From positions 1 through 38,422 of the forward strand of contig NZ_JAAALN010000007.1 in assembly GCF_009906795.1 (NCBI RefSeq): DNA of 38,422 nucleotides. Reading direction: 5' to 3'. The DNA is from Kineococcus siccus (GTDB taxonomy: Bacteria > Actinomycetota > Actinomycetes > Actinomycetales > Kineococcaceae). The notes beneath the pieces were generated by a model. The model had not been told where the DNA came from. It made no database searches and saw only the letters and a list, made by a program, of their open reading frames with translations. Below are positions 8,763 through 15,452 of this stretch, in pieces (the stretch's first letter is position 1; each line of letters begins with the position of its first letter). The position numbers and the translations under genes were made by a program.

Positions 8763-9320
8763 GTGACCGGGGCCGACGTCGTCGCCTGCGACCTCGCCCC
8801 GGAGCTGTTCGCCGACGGGCGCCGCCGCGACGCCGACGCCGGGGTGGACGTCACCTGGGTCGAGGCGGACGCCGAGGACCTGCCGTTCGGCGACGGCGAG
8901 CCCGACGCGGTGATCTCCTGCGTCGGGGTGGTGTTCGCCCCGCACCACGCGGCGGCCGCCGCGGAACTCCTGCGCGTCTGCCGGCCCGGCGGGACCCTCG
9001 CCCTGCTGAGCTGGACGCCGGCGGGTCTCGTCGGGCAGCTCTTCGCGACGATGGGGCCCTACGCGCCGCCGCCGCCCGCCGGGGCGCAGCCGCCGCCGCG
9101 GTGGGGCGAGGAGGCCCACGTGCGCGGGCTGCCCGGGGACGGGGCGGAGGTGCTGACGGCCGAGCGTCGCACGCTGCACGTCGAGCACCCCGGTCGCGTC
9201 GCGGCCCTGGGCGCCGCCCTCGACGACCTCGCCGCCCGGTGCACCGGGGAGGACGGGGCGATGGAGCGGGAGTACCTGCTCCTGACGGCCCGCCGCCGCG
9301 GGGCGCCCGCCACCTCTTGA
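8763..9320 (+). pseudogene. Remnant of a class I SAM-dependent methyltransferase
   Basis: The frame reads like the C-terminal two thirds of a Methyltransf_11/25-type enzyme: ADVVACDLAPELF, WVEADAEDLPFGDGEPD, VFAPHHAAAAAELLRVCRPGG and LLSWTPAGLVGQLF are in family order. The N-terminal SAM-binding loop (LDVGCGTG-type) is missing, and no upstream in-frame sequence supplies it. After RRTLHVEH the usual 50-60 residue helical segment is also absent, and the text jumps to ALDDLAARCTGEDGAMEREYLL. Two deletions make a working enzyme unlikely. The GTG at 8763 is merely the first possible start. Loss of the 5' end lies right at the EXLDI promoter region, so the missing piece may have taken a neighbouring gene with it. 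Confidence 0.7.
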
Positions 9321-9346
9321 CCTGAGACCGTCCGGGCACACAACGT
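9317..9346 (+). promoter_or_regulatory. Promoter of the Mau-like operon
   Basis: TTGACC (9317-9322), an 18-base spacer, then CAACGT (9341-9346), which ends six bases before the GTG at 9353. This fits a leaderless actinobacterial promoter; the -10 is a weak match (A2 and T6 only). Confidence 0.5.
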
Positions 9347-9352
9347 GGTCAC

Positions 9353-9874
9353 GTGAACACCACGGTGGTGCCCTACCTGGCGGGTTCCCTGCTGCTGCTC
9401 CTGGCCGGGGTCGCCAAGCTCCGCCGGCCGCTGGGGACCCGGCAGGCCCTGCGCACGCAGGGCCTGCCGTCGGCAGCCTGGCTCGTGCGCTCGCTCGGGG
9501 CGGTCGAGGTCCTGCTCGCGGTCGCCGCCTTTGCGCAGGTGCCCGGCGCTGCGGCCGGTGTCGCGCTGGCCTACCTCGGGTTCAGCGGGTTCGTCGTGCT
9601 GGCGCTCGTGCGCAAGCGCCCGCTCAGCTCCTGCGGCTGCTTCGCGGGCCCCGACGTCCCGCCGACCCCGGGCCACGTCGTCGTGACGGCGCTCGCCGCG
9701 GCCGCCGCGACCCTCGTCGCGCTCGGGCGCCCCGCGGGCGTCCCGGCCCTGCTGGACGCCGGCCCGGCCACGGCGCTCGCCGTCACCGGCTCCGCCGTCC
9801 TCGTGGCCTGGCTCGCGCTGCTGCTGATGACGCGGCTGCCGGAGCTCGTGGCCCTGCGGGGGGCGGCCGCGTGA
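9353..9874 (+). CDS. MauE/DoxX-family redox-associated membrane protein
   Basis: 173 residues with four membrane helices (about 5-22, 45-65, 72-92 and 105-160 as a pair) in the MauE/DoxX arrangement. A cytosol- or periplasm-facing CGCF motif (about residues 93-96) sits in the loop after helix 3, as expected for a quinone- or thiol-redox protein. In Paracoccus, MauE together with MauD is needed to form the disulfides of the methylamine dehydrogenase light chain. The gene opens the operon, and its stop overlaps the start of the MauD-like gene by four bases (GTGA). It probably passes electrons between the membrane and the thioredoxin-like partner; the direction and quinone link are inference. 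Confidence 0.85.
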   Translation: MNTTVVPYLAGSLLLLLAGVAKLRRPLGTRQALRTQGLPSAAWLVRSLGAVEVLLAVAAFAQVPGAAAGVALAYLGFSGFVVLALVRKRPLSSCGCFAGPDVPPTPGHVVVTALAAAAATLVALGRPAGVPALLDAGPATALAVTGSAVLVAWLALLLMTRLPELVALRGAAA

Positions 9875-10725
9875 CCGCGCTCGTCGTGGGCCTGACCGTG
9901 GCCGTCGCCCTGCTGGGCGTGGTCGTCGCGGGCCTGCTGCGCAGCCACGCCGAGATCCTGCGCGCGCTGCACGAGCTGGGCGCGGGGCGCGAGGACACCG
10001 CGCCCGGCAGCGCCGGGGGGCCCGTGGACCTGCCGTTCGAGGTCGGCCGCGGGGTGCTGTCCGCGGCCGGCGGCGGGGCCGGGGTGACGGGCAGCGCCGC
10101 CCCGGACGTCGTGGGCGCCACGCCCGCGGGCGACACCGTGCAGGTCAGCGTGACCGCCGGCGGCGGCGCGACCCTCGTCGCGTTCCTGTCCAGCGGCTGC
10201 CTGACCTGCCACGGGTTCTGGGAGCGCTTCGCCGCCTCCGCCCCGGGGTTGCCGCCGGCCACCCGCCTCGTCGTCGTGACGCAGGGGCCCGAGCGGGAGA
10301 GCGCCGGCGCGGTGCAGCGGCTCGCGGGGCCCGACCTGCTCGTGGTCATGTCGACCGCGACCTGGGAGGCCTACGAGGTGCCGGGCTCGCCGTACTTCGT
10401 CCTCGTCGACGCCGCGACGGGCCGCGTCGCGGGCGAGGGCAGCGCGACGGGCTGGGACCAGGTGCAGCGCCTCGTGGGGGAGGCGGCCGGCGACCTGGCG
10501 CTCGCGCGCAGCGCCGGTGCGCACCACGACCACTCCCACCGCCGGGACGCGGGCGACGGACCGCACCGCGAGGCGCGCGCCGACCGCGAGCTGCTGGCGG
10601 CCGGCATCGCCCCGGGCCACCCGAGCCTGCAGCTGACCGCCGACGAGGTCGTCGACCTCGACCGCGCAGACGAGGCCTCCCAGCCCGGCGGCCACGCCGG
10701 TGCGGGCGCGCCGGGCCGGGACTGA
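9871..10725 (+). CDS. MauD-like membrane-anchored thioredoxin-fold protein with His-rich tail
   Basis: 284 residues. One N-terminal membrane helix (about 2-23), a linker, then a thioredoxin-like domain (about 70-215) with the active-site motif SGCLTCHGFW (CxxC near residues 110-113) and a probable cis-Pro in VPGSPYFVLVD. This is the MauD layout: an anchored thiol oxidoreductase outside the membrane. The C-terminal 75 residues are an unusual extension starting with HHDHSHRRD and rich in charged residues, which could bind metal. The GTG at 9871 is set by the four-base overlap with the MauE-like gene. Its context predicts oxidation or isomerisation of the cysteines of the Tat-exported protein at the operon end. 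Confidence 0.82.
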   Translation: MTALVVGLTVAVALLGVVVAGLLRSHAEILRALHELGAGREDTAPGSAGGPVDLPFEVGRGVLSAAGGGAGVTGSAAPDVVGATPAGDTVQVSVTAGGGATLVAFLSSGCLTCHGFWERFAASAPGLPPATRLVVVTQGPERESAGAVQRLAGPDLLVVMSTATWEAYEVPGSPYFVLVDAATGRVAGEGSATGWDQVQRLVGEAAGDLALARSAGAHHDHSHRRDAGDGPHREARADRELLAAGIAPGHPSLQLTADEVVDLDRADEASQPGGHAGAGAPGRD

Positions 10726-10729
10726 GCGC

Positions 10730-10810
10730 GTGAGCCTCGCGGCGTGGGCGCTCCTCGCGGGCGTGCCCACCGCCGTCGTCGCGGCGCTGCGTTCGATGTG
10801 GTCGCCTTGA
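10730..10810 (+). CDS. Possible 26-residue membrane micropeptide
   Basis: A short GTG-started frame begins four bases after the MauD-like stop and ends nine bases before the next gene. It encodes 26 residues: MSLAAWALLAGVPTAVVAAL, then a short RSMWSP tail, a plausible single membrane helix. Its placement in an otherwise overlapping operon, filling the only sizeable gap, favours a real gene. The upstream GGGCCGGGACTGAGC gives only a weak Shine-Dalgarno. It could equally be non-coding spacer. Confidence 0.35.
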   Translation: MSLAAWALLAGVPTAVVAALRSMWSP

Positions 10811-10819
10811 GGCGAGTCG

Positions 10820-11428
10820 ATGCTCTCGAGCATCACCCCGCTCGGTGAGCGGGGCCGCGCCAGCCGGTGGCCCGTCACGGTCGCCTTCCACCTCCTCGGG
10901 TCGGCCGCCGCCGGCGCCGCGCTCGGTGCAGCCCTCGGCCTCGCCGGCGCGCTGCTGCCCCTCGAGCGCGACGTCCCCGCGGCCGTCGCCCTGGTGCTCC
11001 TCGCGGGCTTCTGCGCCGCGGCCGTGGCCGTCGAGACCGGCCGCCTCCCCGCGCTGCCCACCTGGCACCGCCAGGTCGACGAGGACTGGCTGCACCGCTA
11101 CCGCGGCTGGGTCTACGGCCTCGGCTACGGGGCCCAGCTGGGGGTCGGTGTCGTCACGATCGTCACGTCGCCGCTGCTCTACGCCGCCCTGGCGCTGGCG
11201 CTGCTGACGGGCGGCCCCGCGGCCGGCGCCGCCGTCGGGTTCGCGTTCGGCCTCGCGCGGGCCGCGCCCGTGCTGGCCACCCGCACCGTCACCACGGCCG
11301 CCCGCCTCGGCGCGGCGCACCGGCGGCTGGAGCGCCTGGCGCCGGCCGGACGGACCGCGGCCGCCACCACCGCCGCGCTCCTGGTGCTCGCGTGCGCCGC
11401 GCAGCTCGTCCTCGGGGCGCCCGCGTGA
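10820..11428 (+). CDS. Uncharacterised multi-pass membrane protein of the Mau-like operon
   Basis: 202 residues with about five to six hydrophobic helices: 18-45, 53-70, 100-125, 128-150 and 180-200. A polar loop LPTWHRQVDEDWLHRYRGW (about residues 77-95) carries two His and three Trp. The segment VYGLGYGAQLGVGVVTIVTS resembles membrane helices of CcdA/DsbD-like or related redox carriers, but there are no cysteines in the helices, so I do not assign a family. ATG at 10820 follows TGAGGCGAG. The stop overlaps the start of the next micro-ORF by four bases. Likely an accessory of the MauE/MauD-like relay or of export. Confidence 0.78.
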   Translation: MLSSITPLGERGRASRWPVTVAFHLLGSAAAGAALGAALGLAGALLPLERDVPAAVALVLLAGFCAAAVAVETGRLPALPTWHRQVDEDWLHRYRGWVYGLGYGAQLGVGVVTIVTSPLLYAALALALLTGGPAAGAAVGFAFGLARAAPVLATRTVTTAARLGAAHRRLERLAPAGRTAAATTAALLVLACAAQLVLGAPA

Positions 11429-11493
11429 GGAACGAGGAGACGGCGACGACCACCGACGCGACCACGACGACAGGAGGCTGCTCGTGCTGCTGA
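11425..11493 (+). CDS. Possible 22-residue Thr-rich peptide ending GGCSCC
   Basis: The GTG at 11425 overlaps the previous stop (GTGA). The frame runs 22 codons through a Thr-rich stretch (ATTTDATTTT) to a C-terminal GGCSCC and stop. It overlaps the start of the next gene by ten bases. The end of this frame also encodes that gene's ribosome site (AGGAGG at 11472-11477), so the Cys-rich tail could be a by-product of the ribosome site followed by GTGCTGCTG. The frame may act as a coupling leader, a true small peptide, or nothing. Confidence 0.35.
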   Translation: MRNEETATTTDATTTTGGCSCC

Positions 11494-11951
11494 GCGCACA
11501 CGGGATGGGGCTCGACGCCCCACCCGGCTGGGAGGTCCGCATCTCTCGGCGGACGGCCGCGGGCCAGGAGGGGGACTCGCGCACCCGGCCCGTGCTGCAC
11601 GCCGCGACCGTCGCGCTGCCCGTGGTGCGCGGCGACTTCGGCGGCGGCGTCACCGGGCTGCTCTCGGCGACGGACCTGTTCGTGTCGCTGTTCGAGCAGG
11701 GGCCCGACGCCGTGGGCACCGCGCTGTTCTCCGACCGCGGCCGTCCCCGTCCCGTGGCGGCGGACTTCTCGCCGAACCGTCTGCAGCGCACCATCGCGGG
11801 CCAGTCCGGCGGCCAGTGGTTCTTCACCGAGGCCGGACGGGCCTTCAGCCTCTACGTCGTCCTCGGCAGCCACGCCCGGCGCGTGGAGCTCGTGAACCGA
11901 CTGACGGGCGTCCTGTCGACGCTCGACCTCACTCCGGGAGACGCCTCGTGA
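11484..11951 (+). CDS. Uncharacterised small soluble protein upstream of the MauA-like gene
   Basis: 155 residues with no signal peptide, membrane helix or cysteine. The GTG at 11484 is chosen for the perfect AGGAGG six bases upstream; an ATG at 11505 (MGLDAPPGWEVRI) is the alternative. Recognisable blocks are LDAPPGWEVRISR, PVLHAATVALPVVRGDFG and a C-terminal WFFTEAGRAFSLYVVLGSHA that looks conserved and structured (strand-helix). I do not recognise a named family. Its stop overlaps the start of the Tat-exported Cys-rich protein by four bases (GTGA), so the two are produced in step. A cytosolic chaperone or assembly factor for that precursor is a reasonable guess. Confidence 0.75.
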   Translation: MLLSAHGMGLDAPPGWEVRISRRTAAGQEGDSRTRPVLHAATVALPVVRGDFGGGVTGLLSATDLFVSLFEQGPDAVGTALFSDRGRPRPVAADFSPNRLQRTIAGQSGGQWFFTEAGRAFSLYVVLGSHARRVELVNRLTGVLSTLDLTPGDAS

Positions 11952-13387
11952 GCACACCGCTGGTCGACCGCCTCGCCGGCCTGCTCGCCACCCGCACGGG
12001 CCGCCGGGGGTTCCTCGCGCGCACGGCCGTCGTGGGTTCGGCGCTGACCGTCGGGCCCGTGAGCTTCCTGACCCGCCCGGGCACGGCCTACGCCGCGGTG
12101 TGCGGCATCGACTCGACCTGCTCGTCGGGGTACACGGTGTTCTGCGCCACCATCAGCGGCGGCGTGAACCGCTGCCCGCCCGGCAGTCTCGTCGGCGGCT
12201 GGTGGAAGTCGGAGGGGTCCGGGTTCTGCTGCGGCGGCGCGCGCTACTACGTCGACTGCCACAGCTACTGCTCGTGCGGCTGCAGCGGACGCAGCACCTT
12301 CTGCGGCGAGGGCTGCCGCGCCTGCTCGTGCGGGTGCGGACCCGCGGGGCAGTGCGACCAGCGCAAGGTGTGCTGCAACGAGTTCCGCTACGGCCAGTGC
12401 CGCCAGGACGTCCGGTGCACGGGGCCCGTGTGGTGCCGCGTCGTCACGTGCACGCCGCCGTGGCGGATCCCGGCCTGGGACTGCTCGACGACGAGCGCGA
12501 CCGACCAGCGCACGGGGTCGCACGGGGCGCCGTCCCTGCAGGACTGCACGGCCATCGGCAGCCGCTACACCGCGCTCGGCGGGCAGGGCGGGGTGCTGGG
12601 CGAGGCGCGCACGCCGGAGCTCGCCACGCCCGCGGGTGACGGCGCCTACCAGCACTTCGACGCCGGGTCGGTCTACGTCTCCAACCGCACGGGCGCGCAC
12701 GAGGTCCACGGCGCGATCCGCGAGGCGTTCGCGCGCAGCGGCTGGGAGGCCGGGCCGCTGGGCTACCCCCTCACCGACGAGACGCCCACCCCCGACGGGC
12801 GCGGGCGGTTCAACCACTTCGAGCGGGGGTCCGTCTACTGGACCGCCGCGACGGGGGCGCACGAGGTGCACGGCGCGATCCGCGAGCGGTGGCGGGCGCT
12901 GGGCTGGGAGCGCGGCCCGCTGGGCTACCCCGTCACCGACGAGAGCACGACGCCCGACGGGCGCGGCCGCTACAACCACTTCGAGGGCGGCGACCCCTCC
13001 GGTGACGGGTCCGCGTCGGTGTACTGGACCGCGGCCACGGGCGCGCAGGCGGTGCTGGGCGACGTCCGCGAGGTGTGGGCCGCCTCGGGCTGGGAGACCG
13101 GTCCGCTCGGGTACCCGGTCACGGGCGAGGTCCGCACCCCGGACGGGCGGGGCCGGTTCACCCACTTCGAGCGCGGATCCGTCTACGCCTCGGCCACCAC
13201 GGCCGCCACGCCGGTCCTCTCGCCCGTGCGCGAGGCGTGGGCGGCGGCGGGCTGGGAGACGGGCCCGCTCGGCTACCCCGTGGCGCCCGCCCGGCCCGCG
13301 GGCCCCGACGAGGTCCGGCAGGAGTTCCAGCGCGGGTCCGCGCGGCTCACCGTGAGCACCGGGGCGGTCGTGCTCGTCCCGGCCTGA
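11948..13387 (+). CDS. Tat-exported Cys-rich MauA (methylamine dehydrogenase light chain)-like protein with five LGFP repeats
   Basis: 479 residues. The Tat signal has GRRGFLART (about residues 18-26), a hydrophobic stretch and cleavage near TAYA-AVCG (about 52). Residues 53-210 hold 24 cysteines. Light-chain-like landmarks: a CPPG block, followed 9-10 residues later by a WW pair (candidate for the first TTQ tryptophan); a VCCN segment; and a PVWC block (second Trp, followed by Cys as in MauA). MauA normally has an Asp just before its CC pair; here Val is found, so TTQ formation is doubtful. Residues about 215-479 are five LGFP-type repeats (LGGQGGVLGE, then four GWExGPLGYP units), which bind actinobacterial cell wall. 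GTG at 11948 overlaps the preceding stop. No heavy chain or MauG is nearby. Confidence 0.75.
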   Translation: MSTPLVDRLAGLLATRTGRRGFLARTAVVGSALTVGPVSFLTRPGTAYAAVCGIDSTCSSGYTVFCATISGGVNRCPPGSLVGGWWKSEGSGFCCGGARYYVDCHSYCSCGCSGRSTFCGEGCRACSCGCGPAGQCDQRKVCCNEFRYGQCRQDVRCTGPVWCRVVTCTPPWRIPAWDCSTTSATDQRTGSHGAPSLQDCTAIGSRYTALGGQGGVLGEARTPELATPAGDGAYQHFDAGSVYVSNRTGAHEVHGAIREAFARSGWEAGPLGYPLTDETPTPDGRGRFNHFERGSVYWTAATGAHEVHGAIRERWRALGWERGPLGYPVTDESTTPDGRGRYNHFEGGDPSGDGSASVYWTAATGAQAVLGDVREVWAASGWETGPLGYPVTGEVRTPDGRGRFTHFERGSVYASATTAATPVLSPVREAWAAAGWETGPLGYPVAPARPAGPDEVRQEFQRGSARLTVSTGAVVLVPA

Positions 13388-13406
13388 GACCACCGCGGGG
13401 GCGGCG

Positions 13407-13421
13407 GTCCCGGGCCGGGAC
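13407..13421. terminator. Hairpin between convergent MauA-like and aldose epimerase genes
   Basis: GTCCCGG and CCGGGAC form a seven-base inverted repeat around one base (GC-only, effective loop larger), in the 54-base gap between the two stops. No U-tract. Confidence 0.45.
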
Positions 13422-13441
13422 GAGGGCGGTGCGGCGGCGGC

Positions 13442-14620
13442 TCAGTCCGACAGGGCGAACACCGTGGTCGTCTCGTACGTCTCGCCGGGCCGCAGCACCG
13501 TGGACGGGAACCCCGGCTGGTTCGGGGAGTCCGGGAAGTGCTGGGTCTCCAGGGCGAGGCCGTCGCCCTGGCGGTACACCCCCCCGCCCGTGCCCACGAG
13601 GGTGCCGTCGAGGAAGTTGCCCGAGTAGAACTGCAGACCCGGTTCCGTCGTGAGGATCTCCAGCGTGCGCCCGCTGTCCGGGTCGTGGACGGTGGCGGCC
13701 TCCTCGAGCTCGTCCTCCGTGTCGCGGTCGAGGACCCAGTTGTGGTCGTAGCCCTGCCCGAAGAGGATCTGCTGGAACGGTTCCCGGATCCGCTCACCGA
13801 CGGGGGTCGCCCGCCGGAAGTCCATGGGGGTCCCCGCCACCGGCGCCAGCTCCCCGGTCGGGATCAGCGTCGCGTCGACGGGGGTGTACCGCGACGCGGG
13901 GATCTCCAGCTCGTGGTCCTCGATCGACCCCGAGCCCTCACCGGACAGGTTCCAGTACGTGTGCTGGGTGAGGTTGACGACCGTGGGCGCGTCCGTCGTG
14001 GCCTCGTAGTGGACCGTCAGCTGCTGGTGGCGGTCGAGCGTGTAGGTCACCTCGGTGGTGAGCTCGCCGGGGTAGCCCTGGTCGCCGTCGGGGCTGACGA
14101 GCCGCAGCCGCAGCGACACCTCGCGCGATCCGCTCACGGGGGTCGCCTCCCACACCCGCTTGTCGAAGGAGTCCGTCCCGCCGTGCAGGCTGTTGGGCCC
14201 GTTGTTCAGCGGGAGCTGGTGCTCGACGCCGTCGAGGGTGAACTTCCCGCCCGCGATCCGGTTGCCGTAGCGGCCGATCAGGGCACCGAAGTAGGGACCC
14301 GGGTTGTTGCCGGCGACGTAGCCCTCGAGGTCGTCGAAACCCAGGACGACGTTGTCGCGGTCGCCGTCGGAGTCCGGCACCTCGAGGCTCTGGACGATGC
14401 CGCCGTAGGTGATGACGCGGACCGTCATGTCACCGTTGACGAGCGTGTAGCGCTCCACGGCCTCGCCTCCGGGCGTCGTGCCCCAGGCCTCGGCGGAGAT
14501 GCTCGGGCGGGACTTGGCGGCCGCGGCCGTGGCCGCGGTGACGCCTGTGGCGGCCACGAGGCCGAGGCCGAGGACGGCGGCGAGGGCGCGCGTGCGCCCG
14601 GTGCTGGGACGGGGGGGCAT
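13442..14620 (-). CDS. Secreted aldose 1-epimerase (galactose mutarotase)
   Basis: 392 residues. An N-terminal signal peptide (RTRALAAVLGLGLVAATG, cleavage near TAAAAK, about residue 36) is followed by a complete mutarotase domain. Motifs include TYGGIVQSL, GRYGNRIAGG (substrate Arg/Asn), NSLHGG, the catalytic-His region NLTQHTYWNLSG, and QGYDHNW; a Glu occurs in the late LALETQHFPDSPNQP segment. It interconverts alpha and beta anomers of hexoses outside the cell. The start at 14620 is chosen because GGGAGAACC lies two to ten bases upstream; an earlier ATG would add 14 residues before the signal peptide. It is driven by a strong promoter (14689-14717) with an operator-like repeat in its leader. 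Confidence 0.92.
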   Translation of the reverse strand: MPPRPSTGRTRALAAVLGLGLVAATGVTAATAAAAKSRPSISAEAWGTTPGGEAVERYTLVNGDMTVRVITYGGIVQSLEVPDSDGDRDNVVLGFDDLEGYVAGNNPGPYFGALIGRYGNRIAGGKFTLDGVEHQLPLNNGPNSLHGGTDSFDKRVWEATPVSGSREVSLRLRLVSPDGDQGYPGELTTEVTYTLDRHQQLTVHYEATTDAPTVVNLTQHTYWNLSGEGSGSIEDHELEIPASRYTPVDATLIPTGELAPVAGTPMDFRRATPVGERIREPFQQILFGQGYDHNWVLDRDTEDELEEAATVHDPDSGRTLEILTTEPGLQFYSGNFLDGTLVGTGGGVYRQGDGLALETQHFPDSPNQPGFPSTVLRPGETYETTTVFALSD

Positions 14621-14656
14621 GAGGTTCTCCCGGTGGTGAGGCGTCGTTGCCGCCCG

Positions 14657-14673
14657 GTGCACGGGTGGTGCAC
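14657..14673 (-). promoter_or_regulatory. Operator-like GTGCAC-N5-GTGCAC in the epimerase leader
   Basis: Two copies of the self-complementary hexamer GTGCAC (14657-14662 and 14668-14673), centre to centre 11 bases, about one helical turn. They lie roughly 10-25 bases downstream of the predicted transcription start and before the start codon, a suitable place for a repressor. Confidence 0.4.
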
Positions 14674-14688
14674 AGGGGGAGTGCGGCG

Positions 14689-14717
14689 AACGTAGGGCTG
14701 CGCCCCAGCGGTGTCAA
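14689..14717 (-). promoter_or_regulatory. Promoter of the secreted aldose epimerase
   Basis: On the minus strand TTGACA (14712-14717) and TACGTT (14689-14694) are separated by exactly 17 bases, a near-consensus vegetative promoter. The transcript would start near 14682, giving a leader of about 60 bases with a good Shine-Dalgarno. Confidence 0.75.
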
Positions 14718-14881
14718 CGGGGCGTCGTGCGCCGTGCGCGCAGCGGCGCGCGCTGGGCCGGACGGGGGTGGCCCCCGCGTCCGGCGGGACCGGCTCGCGG
14801 GAGCCGGTGCCCCTGTCGGCGCCGCGCGGGCGTGGTCGAGGATGGGACCGGTGCGCGCCGCCGCGGTGGGCGGGCGCCCGC
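14718..14881. other. Divergent intergenic centre with GC hairpins
   Basis: Middle part of the 318-base gap between the aldose epimerase and MarR genes. It holds CGGGGG-TGG-CCCCCG (14763-14777) and ACCGGCTC-GCGG-GAGCCGGT (14789-14808), two adjacent perfect hairpins, between the two promoters. I find no credible gene here. They may separate the divergent transcription units or be operators. Confidence 0.45.
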
Positions 14882-14910
14882 TTGACACGACCGGCGGGGC
14901 GGACAACAAT
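14882..14910 (+). promoter_or_regulatory. Promoter of the MarR-family gene
   Basis: TTGACA (14882-14887), 17 bases, AACAAT (14905-14910). It is followed by TTG-AAGCCG-CAA (14911-14922), an imperfect palindrome that could be an autoregulatory MarR site, and by GAGGAGGA before the GTG at 14939. Confidence 0.65.
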
Positions 14911-14938
14911 TTGAAGCCGCAACAACCGAGGAGGACCC

Positions 14939-15448
14939 GTGACCGAACCCCGCTGGCTCTCGCCGGACGAGCGCCGCGTGTGGTTGCGGCTGGCCGCCCT
15001 CATGCAGCTGCTGCCGGCGGCCCTGGACGCGCAGCTGCAGCGCGACGCCGACCTCACCGCGACGGCCTACCTGACCCTCGCGATGCTCTCGGAGGAGGAC
15101 GACCACCGCCTGCGCATGAGCGAGCTCGGGGCCCGCTCCAACGCCAGCCCCTCGCGCATGTCGCACGTCGTCGCCCGTCTCGAGAAGGACGGCTACGTGC
15201 GCCGCGAGCGCAGCACCGACGACGGCCGCGGGCAGGTCGCCGTCCTCACCGACGCGGGCCTCGCGAAGCTGGAGGAGACCGCGCCGGGGCACGTCGAGCA
15301 CGTGCGGCAGCTGGTGTTCGACCCGCTGGCCCCCGAGCACCTCGACCAGCTCGACGAGGTCGCCTCGGCCATCCTCGGCGTGCTCGACCCGGGTGGCCGC
15401 TTCGCCGCGACCGCCCTGGCGCGGAGCCGGTGCTCCGGCCAGGGCTGA
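14939..15448 (+). CDS. MarR-family transcriptional regulator
   Basis: 169 residues, all-helical ends with a winged helix at about residues 45-110. LTATAYLTLAMLSEEDDHRL leads into MSELGARSNASPSRMSHVV (recognition helix), and the wing is YVRRERSTDDGRGQVAVLT. It is a dimeric repressor or activator typically released by phenolic or oxidative ligands; the ligand is unknown. GTG at 14939 follows a strong GAGGAGG and a good promoter. It is divergent from the secreted epimerase, but that gene lies 318 bases away with its own elements. It converges with the NAD-dependent epimerase gene, leaving only four bases between stops. Confidence 0.92.
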   Translation: MTEPRWLSPDERRVWLRLAALMQLLPAALDAQLQRDADLTATAYLTLAMLSEEDDHRLRMSELGARSNASPSRMSHVVARLEKDGYVRRERSTDDGRGQVAVLTDAGLAKLEETAPGHVEHVRQLVFDPLAPEHLDQLDEVASAILGVLDPGGRFAATALARSRCSGQG

Positions 15449-15452
15449 GCCG

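Noticed and set aside
8678-8854. N-terminal extension of the EXLDI protein
   Set aside because: The extension runs across the predicted promoter and the methyltransferase remnant and has no recognisable sequence.
12100-12560. Metallothionein or lanthipeptide reading of the Cys-rich protein
   Set aside because: A Tat signal, even cysteine number, MauE/MauD neighbours and LGFP repeats fit a disulfide-bonded exported protein better. There are no lanthionine synthetase genes.
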